A model generated the notes under the pieces. It was given only the letters and a program-made list of their open reading frames with translations, was not told the origin of the DNA and did no database searches. 40,356 bases of DNA, taken from assembly GCA_031277885.1 (NCBI GenBank), contig JAITLM010000171.1, forward strand, positions 1-40,356, written 5' to 3'. This document shows, one piece after another, positions 39,625 through 40,356 of the stretch. The position numbers were made by a program, and so were the translations under genes. Each line of letters starts with the position of its first letter. Position 1 is the stretch's first letter. The stretch is from Microbacterium sp. (GTDB lineage: Bacteria; Actinomycetota; Actinomycetes; Actinomycetales; Microbacteriaceae).

Positions 39625-39965
39625 AGCAACCGGCCTTCGTGTGTGAGATGGTCGGCGAAGGTCGGATCGAACAGCACGAGGTCGAAGGGCTGCTCGGCCT
39701 TCAGATACCCGAGCGCGTCGGTCTGCACGACGATCCACGGCTGCTCGAGGCCGCAGCCGTCGGCCCGGCGATCGAGCGCGGTGAACGCGATCAGCGCCTG
39801 TCGGCCGTCCGGGATCCGTCGCACCTCCGCGCACCTTCCCGCATCCGCGCCCCCGCGGACGGGAAGGTACAGGAAGGGCGGAATGATCACGCCGGTGTCG
39901 GACAGCCGGGAACGCAGCCCGGCGATCGTGCGCAGAGATGCGCTGGTTCTCCCCCCGAAAGACAT
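39621..39965 (-). CDS. SAV_915-family protein
   Basis: 114 residues from ATG 39965. A TTG 21 bases upstream in frame has no better ribosome site. Family features: IIPPFLYLPVRGG, AEVRRIPDGRQALIAFTALDR, then GCGLEQPWIVVQTDAL and EQPFDLVLFDP, the pattern of small SseB-like proteins in Actinobacteria. Function is unknown. It is the first gene of the coupled cassette. A truncated relative sits at 10860, again directly upstream of a homologue of the cassette's membrane protein, so the association is not chance. Confidence 0.75.
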   Translation of the reverse strand: MSFGGRTSASLRTIAGLRSRLSDTGVIIPPFLYLPVRGGADAGRCAEVRRIPDGRQALIAFTALDRRADGCGLEQPWIVVQTDALGYLKAEQPFDLVLFDPTFADHLTHEGRLL

Positions 39966-40237
39966 GGCAGGGATGCTAGCGGGCAACGCGGACGGACCCG
40001 CTCACGAGGAGATGTTTTGGATCATTCCTCTTCGTGCCCGCGAGCGTTGTTCGGACAGCTTCGCATGGACGCTCGACTGACCGCGGTGCGCGGACGCGCC
40101 CGGGATCCGGTAGACTTCTATGGTTTGTGCGCAGTCTCTGAGCTTGTCGAAGGGGCGGCGCGCGAACGCCACCGCGCTCCGGAGATGCCGGATCCGCGGG
40201 AGAGGGATGCTCGCATCCGCTCGAGAAAGGAATCACT
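39966..40237. promoter_or_regulatory. Upstream region of rplK with -10-like box and a dispersed repeat motif
   Basis: The 272 bp hold no gene. TAGACT (40111-40116) is a likely -10 for rplK, which would give a leader of about 115 nt; no convincing -35 was found. TGAGCTTGTCGAAGG (40139-40153) is the type of short motif often repeated between genes in Microbacteriaceae. AGAAAGGA (40224-40231) is the ribosome site of rplK. Confidence 0.4.
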
Positions 40238-40356
40238 ATGGCACCGAAGAAGAAGGTGACCGGCCTGATCAAGCTTCAGATCAACGCCGGTGCAGCCAAC
40301 CCGGCGCCGCCGATCGGCCCCGCGCTCGGTCAGCATGGCGTCAACATCATGGAGTT
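40238..40356 (+). CDS. rplK: 50S ribosomal protein L11, 5' part
   Basis: The ATG at 40238 begins [18 protein letters not shown], then [20 protein letters not shown], the highly conserved L11 N-terminus; the window ends after 39 codons. L11 binds 23S rRNA at the GTPase centre with L10. The start has AGAAAGGA seven bases before. In most bacteria rplK directly follows nusG; here an 8.4-kb stretch lies between them, so rplK must use its own promoter. Confidence 0.97.
   Translation, partial: MAPKKKVTGLIKLQINAGAANPAPPIGPALGQHGVNIME

Overview
The window is high-GC DNA that reads like an actinobacterium of the Microbacteriaceae, probably Microbacterium or a close relative. The basis is strong G/C third-position bias, abundant GGATCC, TANNNT-type -10 boxes, a RamB-type acetate regulator, an SAV_915-family protein and an actinobacterial NusG with an acidic N-terminal extension. 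This is a judgement from sequence style and gene content; no database was searched. No insertion sequence, integrase, CRISPR array or rRNA was seen. There is one tRNA (Trp, CCA).

Layout. (1) 1-3404: the end of an aromatic-CoA catabolic operon (a two-domain aryl-CoA monooxygenase/ene-reductase cut by the window edge, then RidA and a FAH-family enzyme), facing a convergent rraA. (2) 3553-8489: glyoxylate shunt, with aceB and aceA in tandem on the minus strand and a divergent RamB-type regulator. (3) 8504-10790: tandem palindromic repeats, a conserved protein of unknown function, and a TetR regulator divergent from an MBL-fold hydrolase across a nested palindromic operator. (4) 10860-11972: a decayed copy of the toxin-like cassette seen intact at 37.3-40.0 kb. 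(5) 12031-22001: putrescine/GABA catabolism. A PucR-type regulator diverges from gabT, which is followed by putrescine oxidase, a universal stress protein, an APC permease and two aldehyde dehydrogenases. Together these would take putrescine through 4-aminobutanal, GABA and succinate semialdehyde to succinate. (6) 22157-25234: TetR/NAD(P)-binding protein divergon and poxB. (7) 25287-30050: an HSP90-family ATPase followed by a 940-residue TPR protein. (8) 30312-31780: tRNA-Trp, secE, nusG. (9) 31971-37348: TetR plus a four-gene operon (SDR, saccharopine-dehydrogenase-like reductase, acyl-CoA synthetase, thiolase-like protein) that looks like steroid or lipid degradation. (10) 37327-39965: a translationally coupled SAV_915 / small helical / WXG-type / membrane protein cassette. 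(11) 40238-end: start of rplK.

The main points of interest are three. First, two copies of the same small cassette can be recognised, one intact and one with an internal deletion and a frameshift; the intact one looks like a secreted WXG-type effector with a hydrophobic glycine-rich tail and a membrane partner. Second, a bacterial HSP90 homologue is followed by a very large TPR protein, a possible chaperone/co-chaperone pair. Third, about 8.4 kb of accessory genes separate nusG from rplK, which are normally adjacent. Hairpins are common at convergent gene ends, and two lie inside operons.
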